Positions 7,214 through 18,686 of a stretch of 25,100 nucleotides of DNA are shown here, in pieces. Made by a program: the position numbers and the translations under genes. The stretch is from NCBI GenBank assembly GCA_020720185.1, contig DYPB01000004.1, positions 17,273 to 42,372 of the forward strand, written 5' to 3'. Source of the stretch: Flavobacterium psychrophilum (GTDB taxonomy: Bacteria; Bacteroidota; Bacteroidia; Flavobacteriales; Flavobacteriaceae). Every line of letters begins with the position of its first letter. Positions within the stretch are counted from its first letter, which is position 1. Below the pieces are notes generated by a model that was not told the origin of the DNA, did no database searches, and saw only the letters and a list, made by a program, of their open reading frames with translations.

Positions 7214-8206
7214 ATGAAGAACAATATAAAAGCGTATAATAATATTTTAGACCTTATTGGCGACACTCCGCTCATAAAACTCAATAGTATTACTGAAAAT
7301 CTTGAAGGAAATTTTTATGCAAAATTAGAATCTTTCAATCCAGGACATTCATCAAAAGACAGAATTGCATTATACATTATAGAACAAGCAGAGAAAAGCG
7401 GTTTGCTTAAAAAAGGAGATACCGTTATAGAAACAACATCTGGCAATACTGGTTTTAGTCTTGCTATGGTTAGCATAATTAAAGGATATAAGTGCATTTT
7501 GGCCGTATCATCAAAATCTTCAAAAGATAAAGTTGATATGCTAAAAAGCATGGGGGCTGTTGTACATATTTGTCCATCAAATGTTGCAGCAGACGATGAA
7601 CAGTCCTATTATAATGTTGCAAAGAGATTGAATGAACAAACTCCAAATTCAATTTATATCAATCAATATTTTAACTACCTAAATATAGAAACCCATTATC
7701 TTACAACTGGTCCTGAAATTTGGGAGCAAACTAATGGACTGATTACGCATCTTGTTGCTTGTAGTGGTACTGGTGGAACAATATCCGGTATTGGAAAATA
7801 TTTAAAAGAAATGAATCCAGATATTAAAATTCTTGGAGTTGATGCGTTTGGATCGGTATTAAAAAAATACCACGAAACAAAAGAAATTGATGAATCAGAA
7901 ATTTATCCCTATCAAATAGAAGGTTTGGGTAAAAATATGATTCCATCAGCCACTGATTTTGATATTATTGATAAATTTACAAAAGTTAGCGATGCCGATG
8001 CTGCACATACGGCTCGAGAAATTGTTAAAACCGAAGGCTTATTTGTGGGTTATACTAGTGGAGCTGCTGTACACGCATTGAAACAATATGCCGCAGATGG
8101 AATGTTTGACAAAGATAGTATTGTGGTATCAGTTTTTCCTGATCATGGATCACGCTATATGAGCAAAATATATAATGATGATTGGATGGAAGAGCAAGGT
8201 TTTTAA
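7214..8206 (+). CDS. Cystathionine beta-synthase-like / cysteine synthase family PLP enzyme
   Basis: A fold-type II PLP enzyme of 330 residues. The start is the ATG at 7214 ([25 protein letters not shown]), since the TTG at 7196 lies inside the promoter box. Seen: the PLP lysine in [11 protein letters not shown] at about residue 48 (where CysK has PGGSVKDR), the substrate loop TSGNTG at about 75-80, and the cofactor-phosphate loop [15 protein letters not shown]. The tail [22 protein letters not shown] is the pattern seen in cystathionine beta-synthases and not in plain CysK, yet there are no CBS regulatory domains. It therefore may condense serine or O-acetylserine with homocysteine or sulfide; the sequence alone does not decide. 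It is head-to-head with a cysteine desulfurase, which suits a role in sulfur amino acids. The last base of its stop overlaps the convergent gene. Confidence 0.88.
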   Translation: MKNNIKAYNNILDLIGDTPLIKLNSITENLEGNFYAKLESFNPGHSSKDRIALYIIEQAEKSGLLKKGDTVIETTSGNTGFSLAMVSIIKGYKCILAVSSKSSKDKVDMLKSMGAVVHICPSNVAADDEQSYYNVAKRLNEQTPNSIYINQYFNYLNIETHYLTTGPEIWEQTNGLITHLVACSGTGGTISGIGKYLKEMNPDIKILGVDAFGSVLKKYHETKEIDESEIYPYQIEGLGKNMIPSATDFDIIDKFTKVSDADAAHTAREIVKTEGLFVGYTSGAAVHALKQYAADGMFDKDSIVVSVFPDHGSRYMSKIYNDDWMEEQGF

Positions 8207-8532
8207 GAAATTCCAGAAAAGAAATTCTGAAAAAAACTACCTAATAATGGCATTGGTTTTAAACTTCCATTGACAGCGGAAAATATTCCAAAACTCCATA
8301 ATGCTGAAATAAATACCCACATTGATATAGAAATAAGAACACTATCAAAATGGCTAACTATTAATCCTAAAGATATAAATGTCAGTGTTATGCCTAATCC
8401 TTGACGAATATGAAAGGAAGCATATTTTGACTTTTTCTCACTATTCATACTCATAGCAATCAAAACTCCTATTCCTAAAATATAGCTTGTAATTGCTGCT
8501 GTTTTTCCTACTTCTATATCCTTATTTTTCAT
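8203..8532 (-). CDS. Tic20/DUF4870-like small membrane protein
   Basis: A protein of 109 residues with about three membrane segments (around residues 13-28, 45-62 and 67-86) joined by the loop [16 protein letters not shown]. The FHIRQ.LG motif between segments one and two is characteristic of the DUF4870/Tic20-like family as I know it. The end [17 protein letters not shown] also fits. Its function in bacteria is unknown. It starts 21 bases after the stop of the BatA-like gene on the same strand, so the two are probably co-transcribed. Its stop codon and the stop of the convergent CBS-like gene share the palindrome TTAA at 8203-8206. Confidence 0.75.
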   Translation of the reverse strand: MKNKDIEVGKTAAITSYILGIGVLIAMSMNSEKKSKYASFHIRQGLGITLTFISLGLIVSHFDSVLISISMWVFISALWSFGIFSAVNGSLKPMPLLGSFFQNFFSGIS

Positions 8533-8553
8533 CTTATAGGTTTTTAAATTTTA

Positions 8554-10491
8554 TTATTTAATAAATTTTTGTATAAAAATCTCTACAATTAAAAACATTA
8601 ATGCAAAAATTATAAATATTTTCCAAATCTGACTATCGGTTCTATCAGTATTAATTTTATCCAAAATTGCAGATATATTGGATACAATTTTATAATCAGA
8701 GAGTAAGTTTTCATTCGTTTGAGTCATATTACTTTCAATTCTATTATAATTAAAACTAATGTTTTTTAACGCTGTATTTCTATTATATATCTCATAATTT
8801 CCAGCCAGTTGCGGATTATCACCAAAAGAGAGTTTAACTTTATTATTTAAAATTTGTTGAATTGGAATAAAATTTTCTTTCAATTTTTTTGATTTTTTTA
8901 CTGATAATATTTCGTCCTTTTTTAATAGAACATCGACAAAAAACGGGTTGTTTTGACCAATTATCATCGCATTTACACCAGTTATTACGGCATTTTGAGA
9001 CATCTTATAAAAAATTGGCACAATTAATGGTGAATTTTGAAAATTCGAATCTATCTTATTAATAGGTGCTGTGAAAATAAAAATTGATGAAATAGGTTGT
9101 GGAATAGATAACAAAAAGGAATTTTGATTAGCATAACTCAAAATTGGAGCAAAATTCCCAGTCGTGCTATATGAAATTTTAGTACTTGGGTATTGAAAAT
9201 TATCAATCTTTTTTTCAAAAACCGTGCTGAACAAAGGATTTGAAAAATGAATTTTAGTTACTAATTTATCCGAATTTTCAATAGCAGTAAATTTTAAATT
9301 TCCGAATTTTTTCAGAAAATCATTAGTATTTTCCAAACTACAAGTGGCAGACGGGATGAAAATAAGATTTCCACCTTTTGAAACAAAATCATTTAATGTA
9401 GTTTGCAATGCCTGTGGAATATTTATTAATTCGTTTAAAATAATAGCATCTTGTTTGTCTAATAAATTATAATCTAATGCTGCAAGTTCAAAATTTTGAA
9501 AAACAAACTCATCATTGGTGTAAATTCTATTCAAAAAATCAGATTTTTGAAAATCTCCAATAGCAATTACTGAAGTTTTTTTTGGCTTTGACAGACTGAA
9601 ATACAGTTTGTTATCATAAAACAAGCTATTATCATCAATACTAACATAACCATGAAAATCTTCTTTTGGAAGTGAAAAATTAATTATTTTATCATTTTTG
9701 TCAAATGAAAGAATTGTTTTTGCAATTAATTTATCAAAATTATATAATGCAACTGGAAAATTAGATTTTTTATCACCAAAAAGTTTCAATTTTATACCAA
9801 TTTCATAAAATTCCTCCGAATTTCGATTGATAAAAACACTATCAACTGATACATTATTTTCTTGAACCGATTTTGGGAAAATAAAATAAGCATTATCATT
9901 TTTATCAATACTTTTTAATTGACTCTCTTTCAAATCAATAGCATCTGTAATTACAATAATATCTTTATTAAATGCTGATTTATAAGCATTAATTTTTGCC
10001 ATTAAATTATCAAATACAAACGGAGAGGCACTGTATTGAAGGTTTTGCAATTCATTTTGAATAGATTTTATATCAGTATTCCAATAATTTTCAGTATTTG
10101 TAACTAACGAAAACTGTTGATTCTCTGGAACATTTTCTAATAAATCCTGAACCGCTCTTTTAAGTAATTCCCCTTTTTTTCCCTTGGCCTGCATACTAAA
10201 AGAATTATCTAAAACAATAAACAATTCATTACTCGTATTTTTACTAACTTTTGATTTTAAAAAAGGTTGTGCGAAAGCAAATATCAAACAAGATAATAGT
10301 AATAATCGGGTGGCAAGTAGTAAAAGTTTTTTTATTTTTGAACTTTTTCTAGTTTGTAACGAAAGTTCTTTCAAGAATTTCACATTCGTAAAGTATTCTG
10401 TTTTAAAACGCCTCAACTGAAATAAATGCACCAGTATTGGTAGTAATAATAGTAGTAAAAAGTAGAAAATTTCAGGATATTTAAAATTCAT
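8554..10491 (-). CDS. BatA-type membrane protein with VWA-like domain
   Basis: A protein of 645 residues of the kind called aerotolerance regulator N-terminal (BatA) in Bacteroidota. Visible parts: membrane segment one at about 7-24, the conserved LVHLFQLRRFKTEYFTNVKFLKEL block, a second membrane segment at about 54-76 (KKLLLLATRLLLLSCLIFAFAQPFL), then a von Willebrand A-like domain with the metal-site motif DNSFSM at about 95-100 (DxSxS) and VITDAID later, a long periplasmic beta-rich region, and a last membrane segment at about 622-641. Such proteins are anchored in the inner membrane with the middle domain outside. Function is not established; the bat genes were linked to oxygen tolerance in Bacteroides. 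It is divergent from rpsF and leads a two-gene unit with the Tic20-like gene. Confidence 0.88.
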   Translation of the reverse strand: MNFKYPEIFYFLLLLLLPILVHLFQLRRFKTEYFTNVKFLKELSLQTRKSSKIKKLLLLATRLLLLSCLIFAFAQPFLKSKVSKNTSNELFIVLDNSFSMQAKGKKGELLKRAVQDLLENVPENQQFSLVTNTENYWNTDIKSIQNELQNLQYSASPFVFDNLMAKINAYKSAFNKDIIVITDAIDLKESQLKSIDKNDNAYFIFPKSVQENNVSVDSVFINRNSEEFYEIGIKLKLFGDKKSNFPVALYNFDKLIAKTILSFDKNDKIINFSLPKEDFHGYVSIDDNSLFYDNKLYFSLSKPKKTSVIAIGDFQKSDFLNRIYTNDEFVFQNFELAALDYNLLDKQDAIILNELINIPQALQTTLNDFVSKGGNLIFIPSATCSLENTNDFLKKFGNLKFTAIENSDKLVTKIHFSNPLFSTVFEKKIDNFQYPSTKISYSTTGNFAPILSYANQNSFLLSIPQPISSIFIFTAPINKIDSNFQNSPLIVPIFYKMSQNAVITGVNAMIIGQNNPFFVDVLLKKDEILSVKKSKKLKENFIPIQQILNNKVKLSFGDNPQLAGNYEIYNRNTALKNISFNYNRIESNMTQTNENLLSDYKIVSNISAILDKINTDRTDSQIWKIFIIFALMFLIVEIFIQKFIK

Positions 10492-10509
10492 TTTGTAAAA
10501 TAATAGTTA

Positions 10510-10517
10510 CAAAAGTA
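10510..10517 (-). promoter_or_regulatory. Bacteroidota -7 box before the BatA-like gene
   Basis: TACTTTTG on the minus strand, 18 bases before the ATG. It is the same octamer as the rpsF box on the other strand of this 118-base divergent region. Only an A-run (TTTT on the minus strand) stands at the 19-base spacing. Confidence 0.6.
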
Positions 10518-10554
10518 GAAAATATAAATGAAATAAAAAAAACAGTAATAAGTG

Positions 10555-10585
10555 TTTGTAAATTAAAATATTATTACTACTTTTG
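10555..10585 (+). promoter_or_regulatory. Perfect Bacteroidota promoter for rpsF-rpsR-rplI
   Basis: TTTG at 10555-10558, exactly 19 bases, then TACTTTTG at 10578-10585: both boxes and the spacing match the TTTG-N19-TAnnTTTG consensus of the primary Bacteroidota sigma factor. The start codon is 24 bases further on, giving a leader of about 20 bases. Confidence 0.85.
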
Positions 10586-10609
10586 CACTCAATTTAAAAA
10601 TTATTATTT

Positions 10610-10951
10610 ATGAATCATTATGAAACTGTTTTCATTTTAAATCCCGTTTTATCTGATGTTCAGGTAAAGGAAACAGTAAGCAAATTTGAAGATTTTCTTA
10701 CAAGTAGAGGAGCTGAAATGGTATCAAAAGAGGATTGGGGACTAAAAAAATTAGCCTACGAAATCCAAAACAAAAAAAGTGGTTTTTACCATTTATTTGA
10801 ATTTAAAGTTGCTCCAGAAGTATTAATTGCTTTTGAAACTGAATTTAGAAGAGACGAAAGAGTGATGCGTTTTTTAACTGTAACCCTAGACAAACATGCT
10901 ATTTCTTGGGCAGAAAGAAGAAGAGCAAAACTAAAAATCGCTAAAGTTTAA
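10610..10951 (+). CDS. rpsF: 30S ribosomal protein S6
   Basis: A small-subunit protein that binds the platform of the 30S particle as a pair with S18. The 113 residues are the normal length for Bacteroidota. Seen: the N-terminal [16 protein letters not shown], the [25 protein letters not shown] core, [13 protein letters not shown], and a basic C-terminal tail ([14 protein letters not shown]). It is the first gene of the rpsF-rpsR-rplI operon, behind a perfect promoter; the stop of S6 and start of S18 are 5 bases apart. The leader is too short to hold the S6-S18 regulatory RNA known from other phyla. Confidence 0.98.
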   Translation: MNHYETVFILNPVLSDVQVKETVSKFEDFLTSRGAEMVSKEDWGLKKLAYEIQNKKSGFYHLFEFKVAPEVLIAFETEFRRDERVMRFLTVTLDKHAISWAERRRAKLKIAKV

Positions 10952-10956
10952 TTATT

Positions 10957-11253
10957 ATGAGTACATTAGAAACATCAAACGGAGGAAAAAAAGCGGGTGA
11001 TATTAGATATTTAACCCCTTTGAATATTGATACAAACAAAGTTAAAAAATATTGTCGTTTCAAAAAATCTGGTATTAAATATATTGATTATAAAGATGCT
11101 GATTTTTTATTAAAGTTTGTAAATGAACAAGGTAAAATTTTGCCTCGTCGTTTAACTGGAACTTCATTAAAATACCAAAGAAAAGTATCAGTAGCTGTAA
11201 AAAGAGCAAGACACTTAGCAATTATGCCGTATGTAGCGGATTTATTAAAATAA
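10957..11253 (+). CDS. rpsR: 30S ribosomal protein S18
   Basis: The S6 partner in the 30S platform. It has 98 residues, the usual length in Bacteroidota, with an N-terminal tail ([25 protein letters not shown]) before the conserved core [63 protein letters not shown]. One Cys is retained in KKYCRF where zinc-binding S18 forms carry several, so this is probably a zinc-independent form. It is the middle gene of the ribosomal operon, 5 bases behind rpsF and 15 bases before rplI. Confidence 0.98.
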   Translation: MSTLETSNGGKKAGDIRYLTPLNIDTNKVKKYCRFKKSGIKYIDYKDADFLLKFVNEQGKILPRRLTGTSLKYQRKVSVAVKRARHLAIMPYVADLLK

Positions 11254-11268
11254 TACGAAGCAAAAATT

Positions 11269-11715
11269 ATGGAAATTATACTTAAAAAAGATGTACAAAA
11301 TTTGGGCTTTAAAGACGATGTAGTATCAGTAAAACCTGGTTACGGTCGTAATTTTTTAATCCCACAAGGATATGGTAGTTTGGCAACACCTTCTGCAAAG
11401 AAAGTATTGGCCGAAAATTTGAAACAAAGAGCTCATAAAGAAGCTAAAGTAGTTGCCGATGCAAATACATTAGCAGAAACTTTGAAATCTATTGATATTA
11501 AGATTTTTGCAAAAGCTGGTGGTGAAAAACTTTTTGGATCTATTACAAACATTGATATCGCTGATTTTTTAGCAAAAAATGGTCAAGAAATAGATAGAAA
11601 ATTTATTACTTCTGGAATCATAAAAAGAACTGGAAAATATATTGCAAAAGTTCGTTTACACAGAGATGTAATAGTAGATTTAGATTATGAAATTGCTGCC
11701 GAAGTAGCAAATTAA
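11269..11715 (+). CDS. rplI: 50S ribosomal protein L9
   Basis: A large-subunit protein of two domains joined by a long helix, anchored near the base of the L1 stalk on 23S rRNA. The 148 residues match the family length. The N-terminal RNA-binding domain is MEIILKKDVQNLGFKDDVVSVKPGYGRNFLIPQGYGSLAT, with the PGYGRNFLIP signature; the middle helix is lysine- and alanine-rich (SAKKVLAENLKQRAHKEAKVVADA); the C-terminal domain contains GGEKLFGSITNIDIADFL. It is the last gene of the operon; a strong hairpin terminator begins 47 bases after its stop. Confidence 0.98.
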   Translation: MEIILKKDVQNLGFKDDVVSVKPGYGRNFLIPQGYGSLATPSAKKVLAENLKQRAHKEAKVVADANTLAETLKSIDIKIFAKAGGEKLFGSITNIDIADFLAKNGQEIDRKFITSGIIKRTGKYIAKVRLHRDVIVDLDYEIAAEVAN

Positions 11716-11762
11716 TTCTAAATATTATAAGTTTTTTAAAGAACAATTTTTTTAAAATAATT

Positions 11763-11801
11763 AAAAACCCGATCCGTTAATTAACGAAATCGGGTTTTTT
11801 T
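11763..11801 (+). terminator. Strong terminator of the ribosomal operon
   Basis: AAAAACCCGAT (11763-11773) pairs with ATCGGGTTTTT (11789-11799), 11 bp, followed by more T. The loop region is itself a palindrome (CGTTAATTAACG, 11775-11786), so the stem can extend inward. The A and T flanks make it able to work on both strands. Confidence 0.9.
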
Positions 11802-11829
11802 AATTATCCTTTTTAATTTCAAAAGAAGA

Positions 11830-12303
11830 ATGAAATATAATAGACTAACAAAAGAACAATTTGACGAATTACATCCAGAATTCATCAATTTCCTTTCCGC
11901 ACAAACCATCAACAAAGAGGAATGGGATAAAATTAAGATGGAAAGACCAGAAGTAGCCGAACAAGAACTAGATATTTTTTCGGATTTAATTTGGGAAGGC
12001 GTTTTAACTCGTGCCGAATATTTAGAGCATTTTTCTAAAAATTATATCTTTTTGTTTCAATGTTTTGATAAAAAAATAAAATCAATTGTGCTAAAATCAA
12101 TGAGTTCAGAAATAGATTTTTTGACAAAAGAAGGCTTACAATGGCTTGGAGATAATCTATTTACGGACAATATCGAAATGAAAACAGGTACAAAAATATT
12201 TATTGAGGAACGAAACAAGTCTATTTTTGATTTAATTCAGCAAGGTGCTTTTTTGAGTGGCGGTGAATTATTTAACCAAATTAATAGTATAGTTGAAGGT
12301 TAA
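11830..12303 (+). CDS. DUF6495-like conserved protein of unknown function
   Basis: A soluble protein of 157 residues with no signal peptide or membrane segment. The N-terminus MKYNRLTKEQFDELHPEFINFLSAQTI and the block ERPEVAEQELDIFSDLIWEGVLTRAEYLEHFS are strongly reminiscent of a flavobacterial family listed as DUF6495, in which these blocks are the most conserved part. The C-terminal half (EGLQWLGDN, ERNKSIFDLIQQGAFLSGGELFNQI) also fits. Its role is unknown; the acidic first half with its many Glu and Leu is probably all helix. It starts 29 bases after the terminator of the ribosomal operon. I see no clean TAnnTTTG box before it, so it may rely on read-through or a weak promoter. Confidence 0.8.
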   Translation: MKYNRLTKEQFDELHPEFINFLSAQTINKEEWDKIKMERPEVAEQELDIFSDLIWEGVLTRAEYLEHFSKNYIFLFQCFDKKIKSIVLKSMSSEIDFLTKEGLQWLGDNLFTDNIEMKTGTKIFIEERNKSIFDLIQQGAFLSGGELFNQINSIVEG

Positions 12304-12309
12304 TTTAAC

Positions 12310-12317
12310 TAATTTTG
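12310..12317 (+). promoter_or_regulatory. Remnant -7 box before the decayed gene
   Basis: TAATTTTG matches TAnnTTTG, 10 bases before the ATG at 12328 of a broken gene, so the promoter seems to have outlived the reading frame. Confidence 0.45.
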
Positions 12318-12327
12318 TATAAAAAAT

Positions 12328-12627
12328 ATGAATATTACAAACCCAAAGATTTAAAATATTTTTAATTTTAATAGGTGGGTTCTCTTATCGGTTTCGCTAA
12401 TTGCAATGCAATTTACACTAGAGGTTAATTGGACAGTTTTCAATTTTTTAGTAGCGGGATTACTGTTGATAATAACCGCTTTGTCAATAGAATTTGTATT
12501 ACAAAAATGCAAATCAAAAATACGAAAAATTATGATTTGTTCCATAATTTTATTAATACTTTTCCTAATTTAGATAGAATTAGCCCTGTTGGTGTTTTTG
12601 GAAGTGTTTTTTCTGGGAGTTTTTTAA
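12328..12627 (+). pseudogene. Decayed small membrane protein gene
   Basis: No single frame is open here, but pieces of one protein can be read in order across frames: ATG at 12328 with MNITNPKI and then a stop; KIFLILIGG in a second frame; then a long piece in a third frame (LLSVSLIAMQFTLEVNW, TVFNFLVAGLLLIITALSIEFVLQKCKSK, RKIMICSIILLILFLI) that ends at a TAG; then IELA and, after another frame change, VGVFGSVFSGS. I remember an intact flavobacterial protein of about 95 residues with LIAMQFT.EVNW...DFLVA..L, IEFVLRK.KS and IWAELAVG.FGTPFAGS; the TAG stands where its Trp codon is expected (TGG to TAG). So at least three frame breaks and one nonsense change have accumulated. It had two or three membrane segments. 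Its function is unknown. ParDE lies directly downstream. Confidence 0.65.
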
Positions 12628-12666
12628 AAAAAATGCACAATTCTTTTATAATATACCAATTTTTGA

Positions 12667-12674
12667 TAACTTTG
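12667..12674 (+). promoter_or_regulatory. Bacteroidota -7 box before parD
   Basis: TAACTTTG matches TAnnTTTG, 15 bases before the ATG at 12690, with TTTT at the 19-base spacing (12644-12647). It supports the short start for the antitoxin. Confidence 0.6.
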
Positions 12675-12689
12675 CTAAAAATAAAAAAA

Positions 12690-12938
12690 ATGGCACGAAA
12701 TACATCCGTTTCTCTGGGAAATTATTTTGAAGATTTTGTAGATAATACAGTCGCCGAAGGTAGGTTTAAAAATGCTAGCGAAGTAATTCGTGCAGGTTTG
12801 AGATTACTTGAAGACGAGGAAAATAAAATAATAGCATTGAAAAAAGCCATCACGGAAGGAATTGAAAGTGGAATTGCGTATGATTTTAATTCACACAAAC
12901 ATCTTGATATATTAAAATCCAAAAAAAGGAATGCGTAA
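12690..12938 (+). CDS. parD: ParD-family antitoxin
   Basis: The antitoxin of a type II pair: a ribbon-helix-helix DNA-binding protein that blocks its toxin and represses the operon. An ORF from 12429 is open but its first part is remnant sequence of the decayed gene; the true start is the ATG at 12690 (MARNTSVSLGNYFEDFVDNTV), supported by the -7 box at 12667. From there it has 82 residues: the N-terminal strand and helices (SVSLGNYFEDFVDNTVAEGRFKNASEVIRAGLRLLEDEE) follow the ParD pattern, where GRF.NASEVIR.GLRLLE is the signature; the C-terminal ALKKAITEGIESGIAYDFN is the toxin-binding part. The ATG of parE overlaps its last codons by 8 bases, so the two are translationally linked. Confidence 0.9.
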   Translation: MARNTSVSLGNYFEDFVDNTVAEGRFKNASEVIRAGLRLLEDEENKIIALKKAITEGIESGIAYDFNSHKHLDILKSKKRNA

Positions 12939-13230
12939 ATATTATCTTTCTAATAAAGCGAAAGATGATTTGTCAAATATTTGGGATTACACATTTCAAA
13001 CTTGGTCTGAAAATCAAGCTGATAAGTATTATTTTGAATTACTTGATACTTGTCAAGAATTAGCTGACAATCAAAAAAATGGTAGGAATTATTATGAAAT
13101 TGATACTACAATATTTGGATTAAAATCAGGACAACATATTGTTTTTTATAGAATTTTAGAACCAACTAAAATAGAAATTTTAAGAATTTTGCATTCTAAA
13201 ATGGATTTAAAAAATAGATTTTCAGAGTAA
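12931..13230 (+). CDS. parE: ParE-family toxin
   Basis: A RelE/ParE-superfamily toxin of 99 residues. Its N-terminus MRKYYLSNKAKDDLSNIWDYTFQTWSENQADKYYFEL has the ParE helix pattern (A..DL..IW.YT...W...QA..Y), and the C-terminal strands contain YYEIDTTIFGLKSGQHIVFYRI and KIEILRILHSKMDLKNRF, matching the RILH..MD motif. ParE toxins characterised elsewhere act on DNA gyrase; the target here is not known. Its start overlaps the end of the antitoxin gene by 8 bases, and GGA stands just before the ATG. Nothing looks damaged. Being next to a decayed gene and an essential gene (ligA), it probably is an insertion of this lineage. Confidence 0.88.
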   Translation: MRKYYLSNKAKDDLSNIWDYTFQTWSENQADKYYFELLDTCQELADNQKNGRNYYEIDTTIFGLKSGQHIVFYRILEPTKIEILRILHSKMDLKNRFSE

Positions 13231-13268
13231 AATCACTTCTGCATATGACAATGTTATAAAATTTTTTA

Positions 13269-13276
13269 TAAATTTG
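13269..13276 (+). promoter_or_regulatory. Bacteroidota -7 box before ligA
   Basis: TAAATTTG matches TAnnTTTG, 13 bases before the ATG at 13290. It supports the long N-terminus of the ligase. Confidence 0.5.
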
Positions 13277-13277
13277 A

Positions 13278-16405
<3,128 letters not shown>

Positions 16406-16446
16406 AACTATTATTTAATACTAATCTATCTTTATTATTTTTAATT

Positions 16447-17226
16447 TTATTCTTCAAATATTCTAATACTTTTATCAACTTCCACAGTATCAACTCCTTT
16501 CAGGTAATCTACCAAAACATTTCGCAGTTTGTAATCTAAATCATAAGTAAATATTGCTTTTTTAAAAAAGTTCATATTATCGCCTCCATTCATTAAATAA
16601 TCATTAGTCAAAACAAAATAAGTTTTGTCCATTTCTAAAGGTTTTCCTTGTATTAAGATATTTATTGGTAACTTATTTTTACTAATTGTAAATGACATTC
16701 CGCTCAACGGGTGTGGATTTTTTTCCTCTATTATATAGGTAGCCATTTCAAAAATTTGTGCTCCTTTTAATGCAATCACATATAATGAGTTTTCAAAAGG
16801 CATAATTTGATAGGCATTTTTCATTGTCAAATCTCCTTTCGGAAGTATTGAGCGTATGCCCCCATTGTTAAGCAAACATAAATCTATCGATTTGTCTTCT
16901 CTTCTATTAAAAGTTTTATTTCCAATTTTAAAATTAATATCAGCAATAAAATTTCCAATATTAGTTTGCCATTTTCCGTCCTTTTTATCAAGTGTTTCAG
17001 GATTATAGGCAATAACTTCATTCAAATCTTTATCAATATTATCTCTGTATGGTTTTATGAAGTTTTCAATTTCAGTAGCTTGCAATTCATTTGCAGAAAT
17101 TGCAATTTTCTTTGCTTCAATCCTTGTTAGATAATTCTTTTGTACTCCACAAGATATTGCAAAAAGAAATAAAAATAGAAGAAAAAAATATTTTATTCTT
17201 ATAATAGAGTTTTTTTGTTTGTTCAT
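16447..17226 (-). CDS. 5'-nucleotidase C-terminal domain lipoprotein
   Basis: The substrate-binding domain of the 5'-nucleotidase family as a separate protein of 259 residues. It begins with a lipoprotein signal peptide (basic start, then YFFLLFLFLFAISC with the lipobox AISC and Cys at about residue 26). Family motifs seen: TNIGNFIADI, DLCLLNNGGIRSILPKGDLTMKNAYQIMPFENSLYVIALKGAQI, and TNDYLMNGGDNMNFF, where the NNGG and GGDN blocks contact the nucleotide in known structures. It is upstream of the metallophosphatase gene (41 bases apart, same strand), so one mRNA probably carries both. One half uses Tat and the other a Sec-type lipoprotein signal, so they would meet outside the inner membrane. 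Confidence 0.9.
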   Translation of the reverse strand: MNKQKNSIIRIKYFFLLFLFLFAISCGVQKNYLTRIEAKKIAISANELQATEIENFIKPYRDNIDKDLNEVIAYNPETLDKKDGKWQTNIGNFIADINFKIGNKTFNRREDKSIDLCLLNNGGIRSILPKGDLTMKNAYQIMPFENSLYVIALKGAQIFEMATYIIEEKNPHPLSGMSFTISKNKLPINILIQGKPLEMDKTYFVLTNDYLMNGGDNMNFFKKAIFTYDLDYKLRNVLVDYLKGVDTVEVDKSIRIFEE

Positions 17227-17251
17227 CTTTAAAAATATAAATTTATTTGTT

Positions 17252-17259
17252 TAAATTTG
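17252..17259 (+). promoter_or_regulatory. Possible -7 box before the DUF6913-type gene
   Basis: TAAATTTG matches TAnnTTTG, 33 bases before the ATG at 17293. It lies in the 66-base divergent region shared with the nucleotidase lipoprotein gene. Confidence 0.45.
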
Positions 17260-17292
17260 TAAGCAAGTAAAAGTAATTTATTTTTTAAAAAT

Positions 17293-17796
17293 ATGAAGAA
17301 TTTTTTTATAAAAAAGTCAATAAATAAAAAATTAAGTATTACCAAAACCATATCGCCTGTAAGCACCATAAAATCAGTTGGTTTGCTTATTGACGAAAGT
17401 AATTTTTTTAAAAAAGAGGAGTTAATTAAAGAATTAATCTTAAACGGAATTGATAAAAGTAATATTGAAGTGCTTGTTTTTAGAGATAAATTTAATAAAA
17501 ATGAAGTTTTTCATTACCCAACATTTTCAAACAAACACCTTTCGTGGAGTGGTAATTTTACAGAACCAGTAGTAAATAATTTTATTACAGAAAAATTTGA
17601 TTTATTAATTAGTTTTTACGAAACCAATAAAATCCCACTAATGTTGGTTACAAATGAATCAAATGCTGGTTTTAAAGCTGGTTTTAACACCGTCGATAAT
17701 CGATTAAATAATTTAATAATAAGCACTAATTCAGATAATTATAAAATTTTTACTCATGAATTGTTTAGATATTTAAAAATCTTAAAACGAATTTAA
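17293..17796 (+). CDS. DUF6913-like protein of unknown function
   Basis: A protein of 167 residues, without signal peptide or membrane segment. The order of blocks is [95 protein letters not shown], and [20 protein letters not shown]. This matches my memory of the flavobacterial family DUF6913, which I recall being encoded just upstream of dapA, as here (11 bases between the genes). The alternation of hydrophobic strands and helices suggests a small alpha/beta fold. No function is established. The N-terminus is very lysine-rich ([12 protein letters not shown]). It is probably translated from the same mRNA as dapA. Confidence 0.78.
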   Translation: MKNFFIKKSINKKLSITKTISPVSTIKSVGLLIDESNFFKKEELIKELILNGIDKSNIEVLVFRDKFNKNEVFHYPTFSNKHLSWSGNFTEPVVNNFITEKFDLLISFYETNKIPLMLVTNESNAGFKAGFNTVDNRLNNLIISTNSDNYKIFTHELFRYLKILKRI

Positions 17797-17807
17797 TTAA
17801 AAAAAAA

Positions 17808-18686
17808 ATGAAATCATTAATTGGTACTGGTGTAGCACTTGTTACTCCTTTTAAAAAAGATTTTTCAGTTGATGTTGAAGCACTAAAAAACATAGTTAAA
17901 TATCAGATAAATAATAGTATAAATTATCTTGTAGTATTAGGAACAACAGCCGAAAGTGCTACTTTAGAACAACATGAAAAAGAATTAGTAATCAAAACAA
18001 TTATTGAGGCTAATAATGGTAGATTACCTTTAGTATTAGGCGTTGGCGGTAATAATACTGCAAAAGTTGTATCTGAATTAAAAACTCGAAAATTATCAGA
18101 CTTTGTGGCGGTATTATCTGTTTGTCCTTATTACAACAAACCAACGCAGGAAGGTGTATATCAGCATTTTAAAGCCGTTGCAGAGGCATCTCCTATTCCT
18201 GTAATTTTGTATAATGTTCCTGGTCGAACCGCTACAAATATGCTCCCAAAAACAGTAATTAAATTAGCTAACGATTTTAAGAATATTGTTGCAATCAAAG
18301 AAGCTGCTGGAGATATTGTTCAGGCAATGCAATTACTAAAAAACAAACCCGATGGTTTTCATGTCATTTCTGGCGATGATATGATTACGCTACCAATGAT
18401 TTTAGCAGGCGGTAGCGGTGTAATTTCTGTAATTGGAGAAGGTTTTCCTAAATTATTTTCAGATATGGTACAACTTGGTTTAGATAAAAATGTTGAGCAA
18501 GCCTATAAACTACACTACAAAATTGCCGATTGCATTGATATGATTTTCGAACAAGGAAATCCTGCAGGAATTAAAGAAGTATTTAAAACATTAGGATTAT
18601 CCGAAAACACGGTTAGATTACCATTAGTAAATGTAAACCATGATTTAGCGGAAAGATTAGAGGTTTTTACTAAAAATAATCAATAA
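17808..18686 (+). CDS. dapA: 4-hydroxy-tetrahydrodipicolinate synthase
   Basis: The committed step of lysine and diaminopimelate synthesis: condensation of pyruvate and aspartate semialdehyde through a Schiff base on a lysine. The 292 residues are the normal length. Seen: LGTTAES at about 44-50 (Thr pair binding substrate; most bacteria have GTTGES, while Ala here is common in Flavobacteriia as I recall), [16 protein letters not shown], the catalytic Tyr in LYNVPGRT at about 135 with Arg at about 140, and the Schiff-base lysine in VAIKEAAGD at about 164. It lies behind the DUF6913-type gene and probably shares its promoter. Its stop codon abuts the stop of the convergent lipoprotein gene (TAATTA at 18684-18689). 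Confidence 0.97.
   Translation: MKSLIGTGVALVTPFKKDFSVDVEALKNIVKYQINNSINYLVVLGTTAESATLEQHEKELVIKTIIEANNGRLPLVLGVGGNNTAKVVSELKTRKLSDFVAVLSVCPYYNKPTQEGVYQHFKAVAEASPIPVILYNVPGRTATNMLPKTVIKLANDFKNIVAIKEAAGDIVQAMQLLKNKPDGFHVISGDDMITLPMILAGGSGVISVIGEGFPKLFSDMVQLGLDKNVEQAYKLHYKIADCIDMIFEQGNPAGIKEVFKTLGLSENTVRLPLVNVNHDLAERLEVFTKNNQ

Noticed and set aside
10586..10609. Autoregulatory S6-S18 RNA in the rpsF leader
   Set aside because: The leader is only about 20 bases and A/T-rich, too short for the known structure.
12351..12545. Minus-strand ORF of 64 residues
   Set aside because: It lies across the decayed plus-strand gene; no start context or homology was seen.
12429..12689. Long N-terminal extension of the ParD ORF
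   Set aside because: The upstream part is remnant sequence of a decayed gene and contains the parD promoter; the conserved protein begins at 12690.
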